The notes: generated by a model not told the origin, from the letters alone. DNA of 64,000 nucleotides from Motilimonas pumila (GCF_003596335.1 NZ_QZCH01000003.1:124001-188000), one strand, 5' to 3'; numbered from the stretch's first letter, positions 20,117 to 31,001 are shown. Made by a program: numbers and translations.

Positions 20117-20591
20117 AGCAAACGGCAGAGGCACCATTTTTATCTCTATTTTGGTGGCTTTAGTGCTGGCTATCCTACCCTTACCGGCGCAATTGGATGC
20201 ATTTAGGCCTGATTGGCTTACTTTAGTCGTGCTCTATTGGGTGTTAGCGCTTCCACACCGTGTTAATGTGGGCACTGCATGGCTCGCCGGTTTGATGTTG
20301 GATATCTTGCTTGGCTCAACTTTAGGGGTCAGGGCTATAGGCTTAGCCGTGGTAACGTATCTGACGGCAATGAATTACCAGTTGATTCGTAATTTTTCCG
20401 TTTGGCAGCAGGCCGTCGTGATTGGGGTTTTGACCTTGACCTGTAAGTTGCTGATTTTCTGGGCTGAACATCTAGTTTCTGACATTATCTTACAGCCTAG
20501 GTACTTTTGGTCTATTTTAACCACTATGATGATATGGCCTTGGGTCTTTCTAATTTTAAGGCGCACTCGTCGTAAATTTGCGGTGCGATAA
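20109..20591 (+). CDS. mreD: MreD, rod-shape-determining membrane protein
   Basis: This 160-residue polytopic protein has about five hydrophobic segments and the conserved N-terminal part [17 protein letters not shown], characteristic of MreD. It is the membrane partner of MreC in the elongasome. The start is inside the 3' end of mreC and maf begins five bases after its stop, so the four genes probably share one transcript. Confidence 0.93.
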   Translation: MDKANGRGTIFISILVALVLAILPLPAQLDAFRPDWLTLVVLYWVLALPHRVNVGTAWLAGLMLDILLGSTLGVRAIGLAVVTYLTAMNYQLIRNFSVWQQAVVIGVLTLTCKLLIFWAEHLVSDIILQPRYFWSILTTMMIWPWVFLILRRTRRKFAVR

Positions 20592-20596
20592 GTAAC

Positions 20597-21157
20597 ATGA
20601 TTTATTTAGCGTCGGCTTCGCCCAGAAGACAAGAGTTACTTACCCAGCTAGGGGTGAAGTTCGAACAAATTTTACCTCGTATCGAAGAGCAAATTGAGCC
20701 GGGTGAAAAAGCGGCTGATTATGTTCAGCGTTTAGCCCTTGAAAAGGCCCAAGCAGGTTGGCTGATGAGCCCACAAGATAAACCTGTGTTAGGTGCAGAT
20801 ACCATTGTATTTCAAGACAGTAAAGTACTCGAAAAACCCGTCGACTTTGAACATGCATGTGACATGTGGTCGAAGCTGTCTGGGCGCACTCATCAAGTAT
20901 TAACAGCCGTTGCAGTGTGTGACGGTGAAAAGCAACAAGGCATTTTAGTAACAACAGACGTCACTTTTTGTGAGTTAACCCCACAAGACATGCTGCTGTA
21001 TTGGCAAACTAACGAGCCAAAGGATAAAGCGGGAGCATATGGTATTCAGGGGATAGGCGGGCGTTTTGTTACTGCGATAAATGGCAGCTATAGCGCTGTT
21101 GTTGGGTTACCTTTGTATCAAACCCATCGCTTGTTGGCCGAGTTTATTCAATTTTAA
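20597..21157 (+). CDS. maf: Maf family nucleoside triphosphate pyrophosphatase (YhdE type)
   Basis: This 186-residue protein opens with the Maf signature [10 protein letters not shown] at residues 5-14. It carries the conserved LGADTIV motif near residue 67, the SGRTHQVLT motif near 95 and the [10 protein letters not shown] motif near 143. The YhdE subgroup hydrolyses dTTP, UTP and modified pyrimidine triphosphates to monophosphates. The position between mreD and rng is the same as in E. coli, which supports YhdE rather than the YceF paralogue. Confidence 0.93.
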   Translation: MIYLASASPRRQELLTQLGVKFEQILPRIEEQIEPGEKAADYVQRLALEKAQAGWLMSPQDKPVLGADTIVFQDSKVLEKPVDFEHACDMWSKLSGRTHQVLTAVAVCDGEKQQGILVTTDVTFCELTPQDMLLYWQTNEPKDKAGAYGIQGIGGRFVTAINGSYSAVVGLPLYQTHRLLAEFIQF

Positions 21158-21215
21158 ACTTTTAGGGCGTTCAAGCTGCCAGTGATTTTTTGCTGAGCCG
21201 CAAACGTATAACATT

Positions 21216-22685
21216 ATGAATGTTGAGTTATTAATCAACGTAACTCCGAGTGAAACCCGAGTTGCATTGATAGAAAGTGGCATACTGCAAGAAATGCACG
21301 TAGAGCGGCAAGCCAAGCTAGGTATTGTAGGTAATATTTACAAAGGCAAAGTCAGCCGGGTTTTACCGGGTATGCAAGCCGCGTTTATTGACATCGGCTT
21401 GGAAAAAGCGGCTTTTTTGCACGCGTCTGACATTGTGCCCCACACCGAGTGTGTTGCCAAAGTAGAAAAAGAGCATTTTCAAGCCGGTAATATCGCTGAG
21501 CTTGTTAGGCAAGGTCAAGATATCATGGTGCAAGTGGTTAAAGACCCCCTAGGTACCAAAGGCGCGCGTTTAACTACCGACATTACGTTACCCTCACGAT
21601 ATTTGGTTTTTATGCCTGGCAGTGCCCATGTCGGCGTCTCCCAGCGCATTGAAAGTGAAACGGAAAGAGACAGGTTAAAAACGATCACGGCGCAGCATGT
21701 CGATGAGCTTGGCGGTTTTATTATTCGCACGGCTGCTGAAGGTGCCGGAGAAGTTGAACTTGCTCAAGACGCTGAGTTCTTAAAACGTTTATGGCGAAAA
21801 ATTCTGGAACGTAAAAAAAGCAGTAAGGCTTGTAATACCCTTTACGCTGACCTTGGCTTGGCGTTTCGTATCATTCGCGACTTTGTTGGCACTAAAATTG
21901 AGCGCGTGCGCCTTGACTCTAAGCAAACCTTTGAAGAATTGAGCCAATTTACCAAAGAGTTTGTGCCGCAATTGACCTCTAGCCTTGAGTATTATGGCGG
22001 TGATCGCCCTATTTTTGATATCTTTGATGTTGAGAATGAAACCCAGCGAGCCCTTGACAGAAAGGTAGAGCTAAAATCAGGCGGCTATTTGATCATAGAT
22101 CAAACCGAAGCCATGACAACGATTGACATTAACACTGGGGCGTTTGTTGGCCATCGTAACTTAGAAGAAACCATTTTTAATACCAACACGGAAGCCACGC
22201 AAGCTATTGCACGGCAACTTAGGCTGCGTAATTTGGGCGGTATTATTATTATTGATTTCATAGATATGAAATCCGAAGAACACCAGCGCCGAGTTTTGCA
22301 TAGTTTAGAAGTTGCGCTCAGCAAAGACAGAGCCAAGACCAACATCAGTGGTTTTTCTCAGCTAGGGTTAGTAGAGATGACTCGCAAGCGCACCCGAGAA
22401 AGTTTAGAGCATATCTTGTGCTCTGAGTGCCCTGAGTGTCACGGCCGTGGTCATGTTAAAACGGTTGAAACCGTGTGCTTTGAAATTTTGCGAGAAATCA
22501 TGCGGGTTAATCGCGCTTATGAGGCAGACCGCTTTTTGGTCTATGCCGCGGCGAGCGTCGCTGAGAGCTTATTAGGTGATGAATCTCATAGTTTGGCGGA
22601 GTTAGAAGTTTTTATCGGCAAAGCGGTTAAGGTACAAGCTGAGCCTTTATACGCACAAGAACAGTTTGACGTGGTGATGATGTAA
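21216..22685 (+). CDS. rng: RNase G
   Basis: This 489-residue single-strand endoribonuclease takes part in 16S rRNA 5' maturation and mRNA decay. It lacks the long C-terminal scaffold of RNase E. An S1 domain lies at about 37-125 (GNIYKGKVSRVLPGMQAAFIDIG). The catalytic Mg site aspartates are in TTIDINTGAFVG (near 305) and IIIIDFIDM (near 345). A zinc-link cysteine cluster occurs at about 404-411 (CSECPEC). The length equals the E. coli enzyme. Confidence 0.96.
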   Translation: MNVELLINVTPSETRVALIESGILQEMHVERQAKLGIVGNIYKGKVSRVLPGMQAAFIDIGLEKAAFLHASDIVPHTECVAKVEKEHFQAGNIAELVRQGQDIMVQVVKDPLGTKGARLTTDITLPSRYLVFMPGSAHVGVSQRIESETERDRLKTITAQHVDELGGFIIRTAAEGAGEVELAQDAEFLKRLWRKILERKKSSKACNTLYADLGLAFRIIRDFVGTKIERVRLDSKQTFEELSQFTKEFVPQLTSSLEYYGGDRPIFDIFDVENETQRALDRKVELKSGGYLIIDQTEAMTTIDINTGAFVGHRNLEETIFNTNTEATQAIARQLRLRNLGGIIIIDFIDMKSEEHQRRVLHSLEVALSKDRAKTNISGFSQLGLVEMTRKRTRESLEHILCSECPECHGRGHVKTVETVCFEILREIMRVNRAYEADRFLVYAAASVAESLLGDESHSLAELEVFIGKAVKVQAEPLYAQEQFDVVMM

Positions 22686-22731
22686 TCAGCACGAGGATAT
22701 ATAGGCAGGGAGTGAAGCAAAGTGAGTCAGT

Positions 22732-25700
22732 TTGAAGCAATTTAGCTTGCGTTGGTTACGCCGATTTTGGATCAGTCTCGCCGTGATACTGGTACTGTTG
22801 GCGGTTGCTGCCAGCTTATTTCGTGGCTTATTACCACTGATGAACGCGTACAAGGATGACATTACATACTGGCTGGTAGACCAACACGATATTGATATCA
22901 GTGTAGACAGTCTAGATGCCAGCTGGGATCGCCATGGACCTGCATTAGTAATTAATCAAACTCACTTTAACCAAGATCCCCATGCGCCGTTTGAATTAAG
23001 TATCCGTGAAACGCGGTTACGTCTTGACTTATGGGCCAGCATTGAAAAACAAACGCCCGTTTTTCATCGTATTGAGTTATCTGGCGTTGAACTCGAAGTG
23101 AAACCGGAAAATGGTGACAGTGAGGCTAATAATGCAGTTAAGGGGAAATCTTTAAGTAAAGAGGGCATTGCCAGGTTGTTCTTAAGTGACCTTAGCGTAT
23201 TTAGCTTAACGGATAGCCAAATTGCTTTTTATCCCTTGGCCGGAGTTAAACAAACCATCGCCATTGAATCACTCAATTGGTTAAATGAGGGCGCGCGCCA
23301 CCAAGGGGTGGGCAAAGCGAGTCTTATTGATACTTCCAACCTTAACCTTAGTCAAGACAGCCTGCTGAGCTTCAAAGTTGAATTAAACGGTGAAGATACT
23401 CAGCAATACCAAGATTGGCCGGGCTTGATTTATGTGGAAGCAAAAGATCTTAACCTTGCGCCCTTACTCGCTAGCGTGCTGCCTACAGATAATAGTTTGG
23501 TCACTGGTGAGGTTAACTTTAAAGCATGGGCTGACTTTACATTTGGCAACCTCTTACAAGCGCAATTAGTATTTGAACCGACTCGGTTGACTTGGCAGCA
23601 AGCAAAGGATGAAGGGGAGTTTTTGATTGAGTCGGGTCACCTAACATGGTGGCCAACTCATGAAGGGTGGCAGTTGGACTCTCACCAGTTACAGGTGGTC
23701 ACCAATCAGCAGCAGTGGCGAGACTTTGATATTCAAGCATATCAGGCGGATAACCTGATTGTTGCTCAGGCTGATACCATTGCCGTTAACGCGCTTGTGC
23801 CATTAGCTAAGTTATTTGGCAGACCAAGCAGCAAGGTGCAACAAGCCCTAGACAGCCTTAACTTACAGGGCCAACTATCCCATATCAGCTTATTGTATAA
23901 CACCGATAGCCCAGATTTTGCCGTCCGTGCAATGATAGACGATTTAAGCGCGCATTATTGGCAAGGCATACCTGATTTTCAACAGGCGCGTTGGGAGTTT
24001 CTTGCTGAGCCAGGCAAAGGCCAATCATTATTCAGCTTGCAAGGTCAAACATTAGACTTTAAACAGCATTTTAATCAACCTATGCGAGTGGATGAGTTGG
24101 CTTTACCCCTTCACTGGCGAGTGGGAGATAAGCAATTTCAGGTCTTCAGCCCTGGCGCGGAGTTTAACAATCCGGATTTATCTTGGTTAGGGCAGTTTGC
24201 GTTGACGTTTGAGCCAGGCCTTTCACCGCACCTTGCTTTGTATAGCGAAGCGCACGTTAATGATGCCGAGGAAGCCGAGCATTACTTACCTATTCAAGCA
24301 ATGGGTGAAGGCGTATACCGTTATCTGCAACCAACGATTAAAGCAGGTAAGGTCGAGACGGCAAAAATACTGTGGCACGGCTATTTCGCAGATTTTCCAT
24401 ATCAAGATGGCTCAGGGGTGTTTCAAGCTTTTGTGCCGTTAGAGCGTGCCGAATATGCGTTCTTCCCGGGCTGGCCTGCGTTGTCTGATATGCGGTTAGA
24501 TTTATTGTTTCAAAATGATGGCTTATGGATGACGAGCCCGAAAGCGAAGCTTTTAGGTTTGACAACGTCTTCTATAAAAGGCGTTATTGAACGATTCTCC
24601 CCGGATGTGCCGTTGACTATTGCGGCTAAATTAACTGGCATGGGAGATGAAATTCGCGAGTATATCGATGCATCGCCTTTGCAAGATAGCGTCGGCAAAG
24701 CTTTAAATGCTATCACCGTCAATGGTGAGATTGTGGCTGAGTTGGATCTTACCATTCCTTTAAATGGAGACCAGACCCTCGCCACAGGAAAAATTAATTT
24801 AGACCATAACCAAGTTTCCTTGCCACTGAATGATGCTGGCTCTGAGCGCTTACTGCTTAACAACGTGAGTGGTAGCTTTGAGTTTGAACAAGGCAACCTT
24901 GCTAACGGGGATGTGAATGCCGAGCTTTTTAATCAACCTATTAAGGTTTTATTTGAGGGGCAGCAGCTGGACCAGGGGTATCGCAGCCAAATTGATTTAT
25001 CGGCACAGTGGCGCTGGCCAAGTATTTATCAAAGCTGGCCGAATTTGCACATTCTTGAAGCCTCGGGTGAGTTCAATTGGGACGCAGATATCAGTTATCA
25101 GGTACAGCATGACGGTAACTACAAGTTAGATTTAAGCATGTCGTCAGACTTACTGGGCAGTGAGTTAGGTTTGCCCGCACCTTTTAACAAAAACAGTTTG
25201 AAGAAATGGCCGCTTTCGGTTTCTGCGCATAGCCAGAGCCAGCAGCTGAATTTATCGGTTGAACTGGCCAATAAAGTGTATTTTAACTCTGTGATTGACC
25301 AGGTTAACTCCGCTAAAAACCGATATTGGCTTCACCTCGGCCGCCACTTGCCCAATCGTATGCCGGCGCAGCAGCAAGCAATCACGTTAAACTATAATCG
25401 ACTTGATATTGGCGCGTGGTTAAACCACCTAAAAGACAAGCAGGATAGGCTCGCAAGCAGTTCTGCCGCAAGTAATCCAAACAACAAGCCTTTTTTTAAA
25501 CCGCAGCATTTCGATTTTTATGTCACCCATGCAGATCTACTGGGCCAACCGCTCGAACAGTTAAAAGTTACCTTAAAGAAAAATGCTCAGCAATGGTTTG
25601 CGCAATTAAATGCAGAGCAGTTACAAGGCACTATCAGCACATCGGACGATAAACTCACGGTTAACTTTCAAAAGTTGGATTTGCCGCAACTCGACTTTGC

Positions 25701-26670
25701 TTTATGGCAGCCGGAAGAGGCTAATGTAGTCGAGAATCAAAGCAAAGCCAGTAAAGCTATGACTTATGACTGGCGAGCGCTACCCAATATCGACTTAACA
25801 TGTTTACAATGCCGCTTTGGCGACTTGGATTTTGGCCGCGTGAGTGGCAAGTATCAAAAAACCGCGCAAGCAGGAGCACTAGAGACACTTACTTTTAGTT
25901 ACCCCCATTCGAATGTAAATATAACTGGCTTTTGGAGTGGCTACAAAGCACGACAGCAAACCAGCCTAGATATTGCCATAGACAGTCGTGACGTCGACAA
26001 GCTAGTGCAAAGCCAAGGCTACCGCAGTCCAATGCGCCAAACCCCTGTAAGCTTAACAGGCAAGCTTGCGTGGCAAGGGGCGCCGATGGCATTTTCTACC
26101 GCCACTTTATCGGGCGATCTCAGTTTTAAAACGGAAGCGGGCTACGTCGCAGATGTCAGTGACAAAGGGGCTAGGTTATTCAGTTTACTGAGTCTTGATT
26201 CGTTGCGACGCAAGCTGAATTTAGACTTCAGAGATGTGTTTGCCGAAGGCTTGTATTTTGATTCCATGGGGGGCTCCGCTACCATTAAAAATGGCTTAGT
26301 GAGCAACCAAGACTTTGTATTCGATGGCGGTGCTGGGCGCTTAGAAGGTGCAGGCACGGCAGACCTGAATGAATGGCAGATTGATTACCGCATGGCATTT
26401 TACCCTGACGTCACTTCTAGTTTACCTGTACTTGCGGCGTTTACCTTAACCCCTGTTACTGGCTTGTATGTTTTACTGGTTTCTAAACTGTTAGAGCCAG
26501 TCGTCGATACCATTACTGAAATTAATTTCAGCCTCACTGGGGATCTTAGCAGCCCTGAACTTAAAGAAGTGGGCCGTCAACAAGGTGAAGTAACGGTGCC
26601 AGAAAAAATTCGAGACTCTTATGAAAAGCGTATCTCTGATTCAGTTAATAAGCTGCAGCGAACCCCATAA
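22732..26670 (+). CDS. yhdP: YhdP, AsmA-like envelope lipid-transport protein
   Basis: This 1312-residue protein has an N-terminal membrane helix at about 12-32 and a very long repeating beta-rich periplasmic region, with the conserved C-terminal AsmA-like part ending near residue 1280. YhdP, with TamB and YdbH, is implicated in phospholipid movement to the outer membrane. The start is a TTG at 22732: an in-frame TGA lies three codons upstream and no earlier ATG or GTG is available. The 3' end overlaps the nitrilase gene by 50 bases. Confidence 0.93.
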   Translation: MKQFSLRWLRRFWISLAVILVLLAVAASLFRGLLPLMNAYKDDITYWLVDQHDIDISVDSLDASWDRHGPALVINQTHFNQDPHAPFELSIRETRLRLDLWASIEKQTPVFHRIELSGVELEVKPENGDSEANNAVKGKSLSKEGIARLFLSDLSVFSLTDSQIAFYPLAGVKQTIAIESLNWLNEGARHQGVGKASLIDTSNLNLSQDSLLSFKVELNGEDTQQYQDWPGLIYVEAKDLNLAPLLASVLPTDNSLVTGEVNFKAWADFTFGNLLQAQLVFEPTRLTWQQAKDEGEFLIESGHLTWWPTHEGWQLDSHQLQVVTNQQQWRDFDIQAYQADNLIVAQADTIAVNALVPLAKLFGRPSSKVQQALDSLNLQGQLSHISLLYNTDSPDFAVRAMIDDLSAHYWQGIPDFQQARWEFLAEPGKGQSLFSLQGQTLDFKQHFNQPMRVDELALPLHWRVGDKQFQVFSPGAEFNNPDLSWLGQFALTFEPGLSPHLALYSEAHVNDAEEAEHYLPIQAMGEGVYRYLQPTIKAGKVETAKILWHGYFADFPYQDGSGVFQAFVPLERAEYAFFPGWPALSDMRLDLLFQNDGLWMTSPKAKLLGLTTSSIKGVIERFSPDVPLTIAAKLTGMGDEIREYIDASPLQDSVGKALNAITVNGEIVAELDLTIPLNGDQTLATGKINLDHNQVSLPLNDAGSERLLLNNVSGSFEFEQGNLANGDVNAELFNQPIKVLFEGQQLDQGYRSQIDLSAQWRWPSIYQSWPNLHILEASGEFNWDADISYQVQHDGNYKLDLSMSSDLLGSELGLPAPFNKNSLKKWPLSVSAHSQSQQLNLSVELANKVYFNSVIDQVNSAKNRYWLHLGRHLPNRMPAQQQAITLNYNRLDIGAWLNHLKDKQDRLASSSAASNPNNKPFFKPQHFDFYVTHADLLGQPLEQLKVTLKKNAQQWFAQLNAEQLQGTISTSDDKLTVNFQKLDLPQLDFALWQPEEANVVENQSKASKAMTYDWRALPNIDLTCLQCRFGDLDFGRVSGKYQKTAQAGALETLTFSYPHSNVNITGFWSGYKARQQTSLDIAIDSRDVDKLVQSQGYRSPMRQTPVSLTGKLAWQGAPMAFSTATLSGDLSFKTEAGYVADVSDKGARLFSLLSLDSLRRKLNLDFRDVFAEGLYFDSMGGSATIKNGLVSNQDFVFDGGAGRLEGAGTADLNEWQIDYRMAFYPDVTSSLPVLAAFTLTPVTGLYVLLVSKLLEPVVDTITEINFSLTGDLSSPELKEVGRQQGEVTVPEKIRDSYEKRISDSVNKLQRTP

Positions 26671-27448
26671 AAACCTTCAACAAATAAAACAAGCATTGAT
26701 TGCCATGCAGCCGATGCCTGAGCAATTAGTGTTATTACCGGAAAATGCTTTGGTCTTTGGTGAGCGAGCGGACTACCTGCGCCACCAAGAGGTGTTAGGC
26801 CAAGGGCCTTTGCAGCGTGAGCTTGCACAATTGGCAGCGCGATATGGCATATATTTAGTCTGTGGCAGTATGCCAATAACTTCAGACGAGCCAGAGCGTG
26901 TGTATACCTCAAGCTTAGTGTTCGATCCGCAAGGGCAATTGTGCGCGCATTATCATAAAATGCACTTGTTTGATGTGGATGTGGCTGATGGTCACGGTGC
27001 GTACCGCGAATCTGCGACTTTTAAGCCCGGTGAACAACTGAGTTGTGTCGATCTTGGCGAGGTTAAACTGGGACTGAGCATTTGTTACGATTTACGTTTC
27101 CCAGCCTTATTCCAAAACCTTGTAGCGCAAGGGGCGAATGTCATTTTGGTGCCTGCCGCGTTCACGCAAGTCACGGGGCAAGCTCATTGGCTGGCGTTAT
27201 TGCAAGCTCGCGCCATTGAAACCCAGTGTTATATTGTGGCGGCAAATCAAGGCGGTGAACACGAGAATAAGCGGCAAACTTGGGGCCATTCCTGTATTAT
27301 CTCGCCATGGGGTGAAATACTGTCTCAATTGACCCAAGGGGTAGGGCATTTAGCCCAATCTCTCGATTTGGCTCACTTGGCGAGTATTCGCCAAAAAATG
27401 CCCGTGCAGCAGCACCAAAGATTTATTTCTAAACCGCTTGATACGTAA
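26621..27448 (+). CDS. Nitrilase-superfamily carbon-nitrogen hydrolase (Nit type)
   Basis: This 275-residue hydrolase shows the complete Glu-Lys-Cys catalytic triad: E41 in LLPENA, K113 in HYHKMHLFD and C155 in SICYDLRFP. The DLRFP context and neighbourhood (yhdP upstream, tldD downstream) fit the Nit/deaminated-glutathione amidase branch, but substrate cannot be read from sequence. The ATG at 26621 is inside yhdP; the first residues [12 protein letters not shown] align with the first beta strand of the fold, so the 50-base overlap seems real. Confidence 0.88.
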   Translation: MKSVSLIQLISCSEPHKNLQQIKQALIAMQPMPEQLVLLPENALVFGERADYLRHQEVLGQGPLQRELAQLAARYGIYLVCGSMPITSDEPERVYTSSLVFDPQGQLCAHYHKMHLFDVDVADGHGAYRESATFKPGEQLSCVDLGEVKLGLSICYDLRFPALFQNLVAQGANVILVPAAFTQVTGQAHWLALLQARAIETQCYIVAANQGGEHENKRQTWGHSCIISPWGEILSQLTQGVGHLAQSLDLAHLASIRQKMPVQQHQRFISKPLDT

Positions 27449-27479
27449 GTGGTTAGGCCGAAAAAAGAAAGGAATTTCA

Positions 27480-28925
27480 ATGAGTTTTGAAGCTGTAAGT
27501 GAACATTTACTTGCGCCTACCGAGTTAAGCATCGATAAACTTGACTCCGTTTTAGCGAGCATGTACCAACATAAACTCGACTACGCCGATTTGTATTTTC
27601 AAGCCAGCCGCCACGAAAGCTGGGTGCTGGAAGATGGCATTGTAAAAGAAGGCAGCTTTAATATTGAAAAAGGTGTCGGGGTAAGGGCCATCAGTGGCGA
27701 GAAAACAGGTTTTGCTTATTCTGATCAACTTAGCTTAGCGGCTTTGCAGCAAGCTGCGAAGGCGGCCCGTGGTATTGCCAAACAAGGCCAATCTGGTACT
27801 GTCAGCTTGCTTAAGCCAAGCAGTGCACCGCTGATGTATCCGGCTCTAGATCCGCTAGAATGCTTACAAAAAGAACAAAAAATAAATTTATTGAAAACCG
27901 TTGATGCATTTGCACGCAGTTTAGATCCTGCCGTTACTCAGGTTATCGTGAGTATGAGTGCGGTTTACGAGGAAGTGCTTGTCGCGGCCAGTGATGGCAC
28001 ATTAGCAACGGATATTCGCCCTTTGGTAAGATTTAACTGCTCCGTTTTAGCAGAGCGTGGCGAGCGACGTGAACGCGGCAGTTCGGGTGGCGGTGGTCGT
28101 CACAGTATGGAGTATTTCACCTCGAGCCCAGAAGGTGAGCAACAAGCCTTTACTTATGCTCGTGAAGCCGTGCGCCAAGCATTAGTTAATCTTGAAGCGA
28201 TAGATGCGCCGGCAGGAGCTATGCCTGTGGTATTAGGTGCTGGTTGGCCTGGTGTGCTGTTACATGAAGCCGTTGGCCATGGTTTAGAAGGTGATTTTAA
28301 CCGTAAAGGGTCTTCAGCATTTTCTGGCCGTATTGGTGAGAAGGTGGCGTCTGAACACTGCACGATAGTGGATGACGCAACTTTAATGGATCGCCGAGGT
28401 TCGTTAACCATTGATGATGAAGGCACTGCTGGCCAGAACACCATGCTGATTGAAAAAGGCATTCTAAAAGGCTACATGCAAGATAAGCTTAACGCGCGGT
28501 TGATGAATACCGCATCTACCGGGAATGGCCGTCGTGAATCTTATGCTCACTTACCTATGCCTCGAATGACAAATACCTATATGTTGGCAGGTGAATACGA
28601 ACACGACGAGTTAATCGCCAGCGTTAAACAAGGGATTTATGCACCGAACTTTGGCGGTGGTCAGGTTGACATTACCTCGGGTAAGTTTGTGTTCTCTGCG
28701 TCGGAAGCTTATTTGATCGAAGACGGTAAGATTACCGCGCCAATTAAAGGGGCAACCTTGATTGGCAATGGCCCAGAAGCGATGCAAAAAGTGTCGATGG
28801 TGGCGAATAACCTGAGCTTGGATTTAGGCGTAGGTGTGTGTGGTAAAGACGGTCAGTCGGTGCCTGTTGGCGTCGGCCAACCTTCTTTAAAATTAGATGA
28901 GTTGACCATAGGCGGCACTCAATAG
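27480..28925 (+). CDS. tldD: TldD, metalloprotease subunit
   Basis: This 481-residue protein is the same length as E. coli TldD. It carries the zinc-binding HExxxH motif HEAVGH at residues 262-267 and the [10 protein letters not shown] loop near residue 203. With PmbA (TldE) it forms a heterodimeric protease that cleaves unfolded peptides and matures some peptide antibiotics. The ATG at 27480 is used because the longer frame from 27438 has no RBS and overlaps the nitrilase gene; AAAGGAA precedes the chosen start. Confidence 0.95.
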   Translation: MSFEAVSEHLLAPTELSIDKLDSVLASMYQHKLDYADLYFQASRHESWVLEDGIVKEGSFNIEKGVGVRAISGEKTGFAYSDQLSLAALQQAAKAARGIAKQGQSGTVSLLKPSSAPLMYPALDPLECLQKEQKINLLKTVDAFARSLDPAVTQVIVSMSAVYEEVLVAASDGTLATDIRPLVRFNCSVLAERGERRERGSSGGGGRHSMEYFTSSPEGEQQAFTYAREAVRQALVNLEAIDAPAGAMPVVLGAGWPGVLLHEAVGHGLEGDFNRKGSSAFSGRIGEKVASEHCTIVDDATLMDRRGSLTIDDEGTAGQNTMLIEKGILKGYMQDKLNARLMNTASTGNGRRESYAHLPMPRMTNTYMLAGEYEHDELIASVKQGIYAPNFGGGQVDITSGKFVFSASEAYLIEDGKITAPIKGATLIGNGPEAMQKVSMVANNLSLDLGVGVCGKDGQSVPVGVGQPSLKLDELTIGGTQ

Positions 28926-28967
28926 AGCATGGAAGAGGTTCGCGCAGTGAAGGCTGCGCGTACCTGA

Positions 28968-29501
28968 TTACGCTTCTAGAATCATTTCACGTAAGTATTT
29001 AAAAATTTCACGTGCGGCTTTGGGCGGTTTCGCGCTCTTTAGTTCTTTGTTTGCTTGGCGTGCCAGTTGGCGCAATTTTTGACGCTCTAACTGCGGGTAC
29101 TGCTCTATTAAGCCAGAGATAGCTTCGTCGCCTTCAGCAATTACTTGATCCCGAAAGATTTCTATTTGATGAAACTCTCGAGTTGCCTCTTGATGCTTAT
29201 TCGCTAGCTTGTCTAACGCTGCTTGAATTGGCTCAGGATCTTCGTGGCGCATTAATTTGCCAATGTATTGCAATTGGCGTCTTAATGCTTCGTGTTTATT
29301 TTTAATCTTATGCGCCAGCGCGATGGCGTCAGCCAAAGATTCAGAAAGAGGAATTTTGGCCAGCTCCGTAGGGCTCAGTTTTACTAATTGATTGCCCAGC
29401 GCTTGCAACGCATCCATTTCACGTTTTATTTCCGATTTACTGATGAAATCTTGTTCGTCTTCGTTTGCCATCATCTTTATTTCTTGCGGTTTGTTAACCA
29501 T
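28968..29501 (-). CDS. darP: DarP (YjgA), ribosome-associated protein
   Basis: This 177-residue, highly charged helical protein of the YjgA/DUF615 family is involved in late 50S subunit assembly in E. coli. The core FISKSEIKREMDALQALG through KYLREMILEA covers the whole family domain. The N-terminus is uncertain: ATGs at residues 10 and 11 follow an A/G-rich stretch and could also be starts. It is convergent with tldD and divergent from pmbA, with about 70 bases on the pmbA side for promoters. Confidence 0.92.
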   Translation of the reverse strand: MVNKPQEIKMMANEDEQDFISKSEIKREMDALQALGNQLVKLSPTELAKIPLSESLADAIALAHKIKNKHEALRRQLQYIGKLMRHEDPEPIQAALDKLANKHQEATREFHQIEIFRDQVIAEGDEAISGLIEQYPQLERQKLRQLARQANKELKSAKPPKAAREIFKYLREMILEA

Positions 29502-29572
29502 ATCTTACCAGCAAATTGCCGCAAGCTCCTCCTGTCGTGGTATGCTTGGCGCAATTAAGTTGCAATAGAAGA

Positions 29573-30922
29573 ATGATGATGGATTCAACAAGCCTTATTG
29601 CCCAAGAACGGGAACAATTAGAAGTAGCGGTTGCAGACGCGATTAGTTTAGCAACGCAGTTAGGGGCTGACCAAGCTGAGGTGGCGGTCAGTCGTCAAAC
29701 GGGTATCGCGGTGAATACTCGTATGACGGAAGTTGAAAATATTGAATTTAACCACGACGGTGCACTCGGTATCAGCGTGTATGTGAAAGGGCGCAAAGGC
29801 AACTCCTCGACCTCTGACGTGTCGCCTAAATCCATTGAGCAAGCTGTTAAAGCTGCGATTGAAATTGCCAAGCACACTAGCGTTGATGAATATGCTGGCC
29901 TTGCAGATCCTGCACTGCTAGAGCGTCAACCACAAGACTTGGACTTGTTCCACCCTGCTTCCCTCGAGCCAGATGACGGCTTAGCTATTGCTAAGGCTTG
30001 TGAAGAGATTGCACTCAGCCAAGACCAACGTATCGTGAATTCTGATGGCGCCAGTTACACCAGCCACTTAGGAATCAAGGTCTACGGTAATAGCCATGAT
30101 TACGTGCAAAGTTACTTATCGAGTCGCCACAGCTTGAGTTGTATGTTGATTGGCCAAGAACAAGATGACATGCAGCGAGACTACAGTTACACCATGGCGC
30201 GTAACCCTGCTGACTTGCTTTCTCCTGAAGCCGTTGCCAAAGATGCAGTTGAGCGAACGGTAAAGCGTTTAGGCGCGCGCAAGATAGATACTTGCAGCTG
30301 CCCCGTGTTATTTTCTTCCGATGCGGCGGTGAGCTTGTTTGGTCACTTAGTCAATGCCATCAGTGGTGGCAGTTTATACCGTAAATCATCTTTTTTATTG
30401 GATAGCTTAGGGCAACAAGTGTTCCCTCAGGGCTTTTCAATCAGTGAGCGTCCACATGTGCTCGGTGGTTTGGCCAGTACGCCATACGATTCGGAAGGTG
30501 TGAAAACCCAAGATTTAGAAGTGATTGCAGACGGTGTGCTGAATTCTTACCTACTCACCAGCTATTCTGCTCGAAAATTAGGCATGACGACTACAGGGCA
30601 TGCTGGTGGAATTCATAACTGGTTTGTCAAAACCGGTGATGATGACTTCACACAAATGTTGAAAAACTTGGGCACTGGGCTGTATGTAACGGAGTTGATG
30701 GGCCAAGGCGTTAATGCTGTGTCGGGCGATTACTCACGCGGTGCGGCGGGTTTTTGGGTTGAAAATGGTGAAATTCTTTACCCAGTACACGAAATTACCA
30801 TCGCCAGTAATTTGAAAGACATGTTTAAAGGGATCGTCGCGGTGGGCTCCGATGTCGACCTACGCACTAGTCTGCGCACTGGCTCGGTACTGATAGACAA
30901 TATGAAGATAGCCGGTAACTAA
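29573..30922 (+). CDS. pmbA: PmbA (TldE), partner subunit of TldD protease
   Basis: This 449-residue protein is close in size to E. coli PmbA. It is homologous to TldD but lacks a metal-binding HExxxH motif, as expected for the inactive partner. Segments such as GNSSTSDVSPKSIEQAV near residue 74 and GAAGFWVENGEILYPVHE near 392 match the family. Three tandem ATGs occur at 29573-29581; an A/G-rich sequence precedes them. The longest frame starts at 29516 but that would overlap the darP promoter area. A terminator follows at 30945. Confidence 0.95.
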   Translation: MMMDSTSLIAQEREQLEVAVADAISLATQLGADQAEVAVSRQTGIAVNTRMTEVENIEFNHDGALGISVYVKGRKGNSSTSDVSPKSIEQAVKAAIEIAKHTSVDEYAGLADPALLERQPQDLDLFHPASLEPDDGLAIAKACEEIALSQDQRIVNSDGASYTSHLGIKVYGNSHDYVQSYLSSRHSLSCMLIGQEQDDMQRDYSYTMARNPADLLSPEAVAKDAVERTVKRLGARKIDTCSCPVLFSSDAAVSLFGHLVNAISGGSLYRKSSFLLDSLGQQVFPQGFSISERPHVLGGLASTPYDSEGVKTQDLEVIADGVLNSYLLTSYSARKLGMTTTGHAGGIHNWFVKTGDDDFTQMLKNLGTGLYVTELMGQGVNAVSGDYSRGAAGFWVENGEILYPVHEITIASNLKDMFKGIVAVGSDVDLRTSLRTGSVLIDNMKIAGN

Positions 30923-30944
30923 TGCGCTATTTTGCCAAGGTAAG

Positions 30945-30971
30945 AAAAAGCCAGCGTAATGCTGGCTTTTT
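30945..30971. terminator. Bidirectional terminator between pmbA and mgtE
   Basis: The 11-base stem AAAAAGCCAGC / GCTGGCTTTTT has a five-base loop. It gives an A-tract and T-tract in both directions, so it can end pmbA (+) and mgtE (-). Confidence 0.9.
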
Positions 30972-31001
30972 GCTTTTAGTGGGTAAAGAGAGGGTTAAGC
31001 G

